The notes beneath the pieces were generated by a model. That model was given only the letters and a program-made list of their open reading frames with translations. It did no database searches and was not told where the DNA came from. Made by a program: the position numbers and the translations under genes. DNA of 22,940 nucleotides from assembly GCA_036506795.1 (NCBI GenBank), contig DASXRC010000239.1:1-22940 (forward strand), read 5' to 3'. This DNA is from DASXRC01 sp036506795. GTDB taxonomy: Bacteria; Actinomycetota; Actinomycetes; Mycobacteriales; Micromonosporaceae. How positions within the stretch are numbered: position 1 is the stretch's first letter; every line of letters starts with the position of its first letter. Shown one piece after another: positions 22,519-22,940 of the stretch.

Positions 22519-22524
22519 TAGGGT
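22519..22524 (+). promoter_or_regulatory. Candidate -10 box, leaderless nucS transcript
   Basis: TAGGGT ends exactly six bases before the nucS GTG, so transcription would start at or next to the start codon. No -35 is evident. Confidence 0.4.
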
Positions 22525-22530
22525 GGGCCG

Positions 22531-22940
22531 GTGCGTCTCGTGATTGCCCGCTGCTCGGTGGAGTATGTCGGGCGGCTGTCGGCCCACTTGCCGTTGGCCA
22601 CCCGGCTGGTCATGGTGAAGGCGGACGGGTCGGTGTCGGTCCACGCGGACGACCGGGCGTACAAGCCGCTGAACTGGATGAGCCCGCCGTGTCGGATCGA
22701 GGAGGCGCCGGGCGTCTGGCGCGTCGTTAACAGGGCGGGCGAGGAGCTGCGTATCACGCTGGAGGAGATCTTCCAGGACACGTCGTACGACCTCGGCGTC
22801 GACCCCGGTCTCGTCAAGGACGGCGTCGAGGCCCATCTGCAGGAGCTGCTCGCCGCCAATCCGGGCGTGCTCGGGGATGGCTTCTCGCTGGTTCGCCGCG
22901 AGTACATGACCGCGATCGGCCCGGTCGACCTGCTGTGTCG
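22531..22940 (+). CDS. nucS: Endonuclease NucS (EndoMS), 5' part only
   Basis: The first 136 codons of a gene that runs off the right edge. The product cuts double-stranded DNA at mismatches and, in actinobacteria lacking MutS/MutL, is the mismatch-repair nuclease. The reading is strongly conserved with the family: RLVIARCSVEYVGRLSAHLP, then KADGSVSVHADDRAYKPLNW, MSPPCRIEE, ELGVDPGLVKDG-type sequence (here DLGVDPGLVKDGVEAHLQEL), and LVRREYMTAIGPVDLLCR. The nuclease C-terminal domain with its catalytic Asp/Glu/Lys residues lies outside the window. The GTG start has no ribosome site but fits both the family N-terminus (V/M-RLVIA) and a -10 box six bases upstream. Beta-clamp binding at the C-terminus cannot be checked here. 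Confidence 0.95.
   Translation, partial: MRLVIARCSVEYVGRLSAHLPLATRLVMVKADGSVSVHADDRAYKPLNWMSPPCRIEEAPGVWRVVNRAGEELRITLEEIFQDTSYDLGVDPGLVKDGVEAHLQELLAANPGVLGDGFSLVRREYMTAIGPVDLLC

Noticed and set aside
1..22940. CRISPR arrays, insertion sequences, phage genes, tRNA or rRNA genes
   Set aside because: No regularly spaced direct repeats, transposase or integrase motifs, or tRNA-like cloverleaf sequences were recognised.

Overview
The window reads as a chromosomal stretch from a high-GC actinobacterium, most likely of the order Micromonosporales. This is inferred from GC-rich codon use, the gene order (low-molecular-weight phosphatase, glyA, atp operon, DUF2550), the style of the ATP synthase c subunit, a NucS mismatch endonuclease, an actinobacterial MeaA-type ethylmalonyl-CoA mutase and many apparently leaderless genes. 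Nothing suggests a phage, plasmid, insertion sequence, CRISPR array or tRNA.

Layout. 1-2035 (+): the 3' end of a low-molecular-weight protein tyrosine phosphatase, serine hydroxymethyltransferase (glyA) and an AtpI-like membrane protein overlapping it by 4 bases. 2036-2305: a long perfect hairpin followed by a candidate promoter region. 2306-9115 (+): the F1Fo ATP synthase cluster atpZ-atpB-atpE-atpF-atpH-atpA-atpG-atpD, tightly packed with translational overlaps and closed by a strong hairpin at 9135-9163. 9261-12100: two tandem paralogous LytR-CpsA-Psr (LCP) cell-wall ligases, with a decayed SRPBCC-ArsR regulator between them whose promoter and operators still look intact. 12203-12937 (+): atpC, cut off from the rest of the atp genes, and a DUF2550 membrane protein. 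13051-14810 (-): a Drr-type ABC exporter. 14859-15040 (-): a broken VOC/glyoxalase gene. 15081-15659 (-): PduO-type cobalamin adenosyltransferase, divergent from murA (+). 17089-17937 (+): 3-hydroxybutyryl-CoA dehydrogenase. 18051-19684 (-): a second ABC-2 exporter, divergent from meaA at 19755-21755 (+). 21852-22466 (-): DUF4126 membrane protein, divergent from nucS, which runs off the right edge.

How the genes work together. The atp genes make the ATP synthase. Its alpha subunit has a C-terminal extension, its gamma subunit a glycine-rich insert, and its epsilon subunit lacks the regulatory helical domain. MurA and the two LCP proteins serve cell-wall synthesis. The hydroxybutyryl-CoA dehydrogenase, cobalamin adenosyltransferase and ethylmalonyl-CoA mutase fit a B12-dependent ethylmalonyl-CoA (C4/C5 acyl-CoA) route.

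The most unusual signals are non-coding. Three intergenic sites (2051-2111, 12959-13019, 17974-18034) carry a geometrically constant element: two CAACNN-N5-NNGTTG palindromes 42-43 bp apart, inverted so that they can also fold as one long hairpin. A fourth site, at 21771-21847, has a different long hairpin. All three convergent gene junctions in the window hold one of these structures. The other main points are the atpD-LCP-LCP-atpC split and the regulator relic with its preserved promoter-operator.
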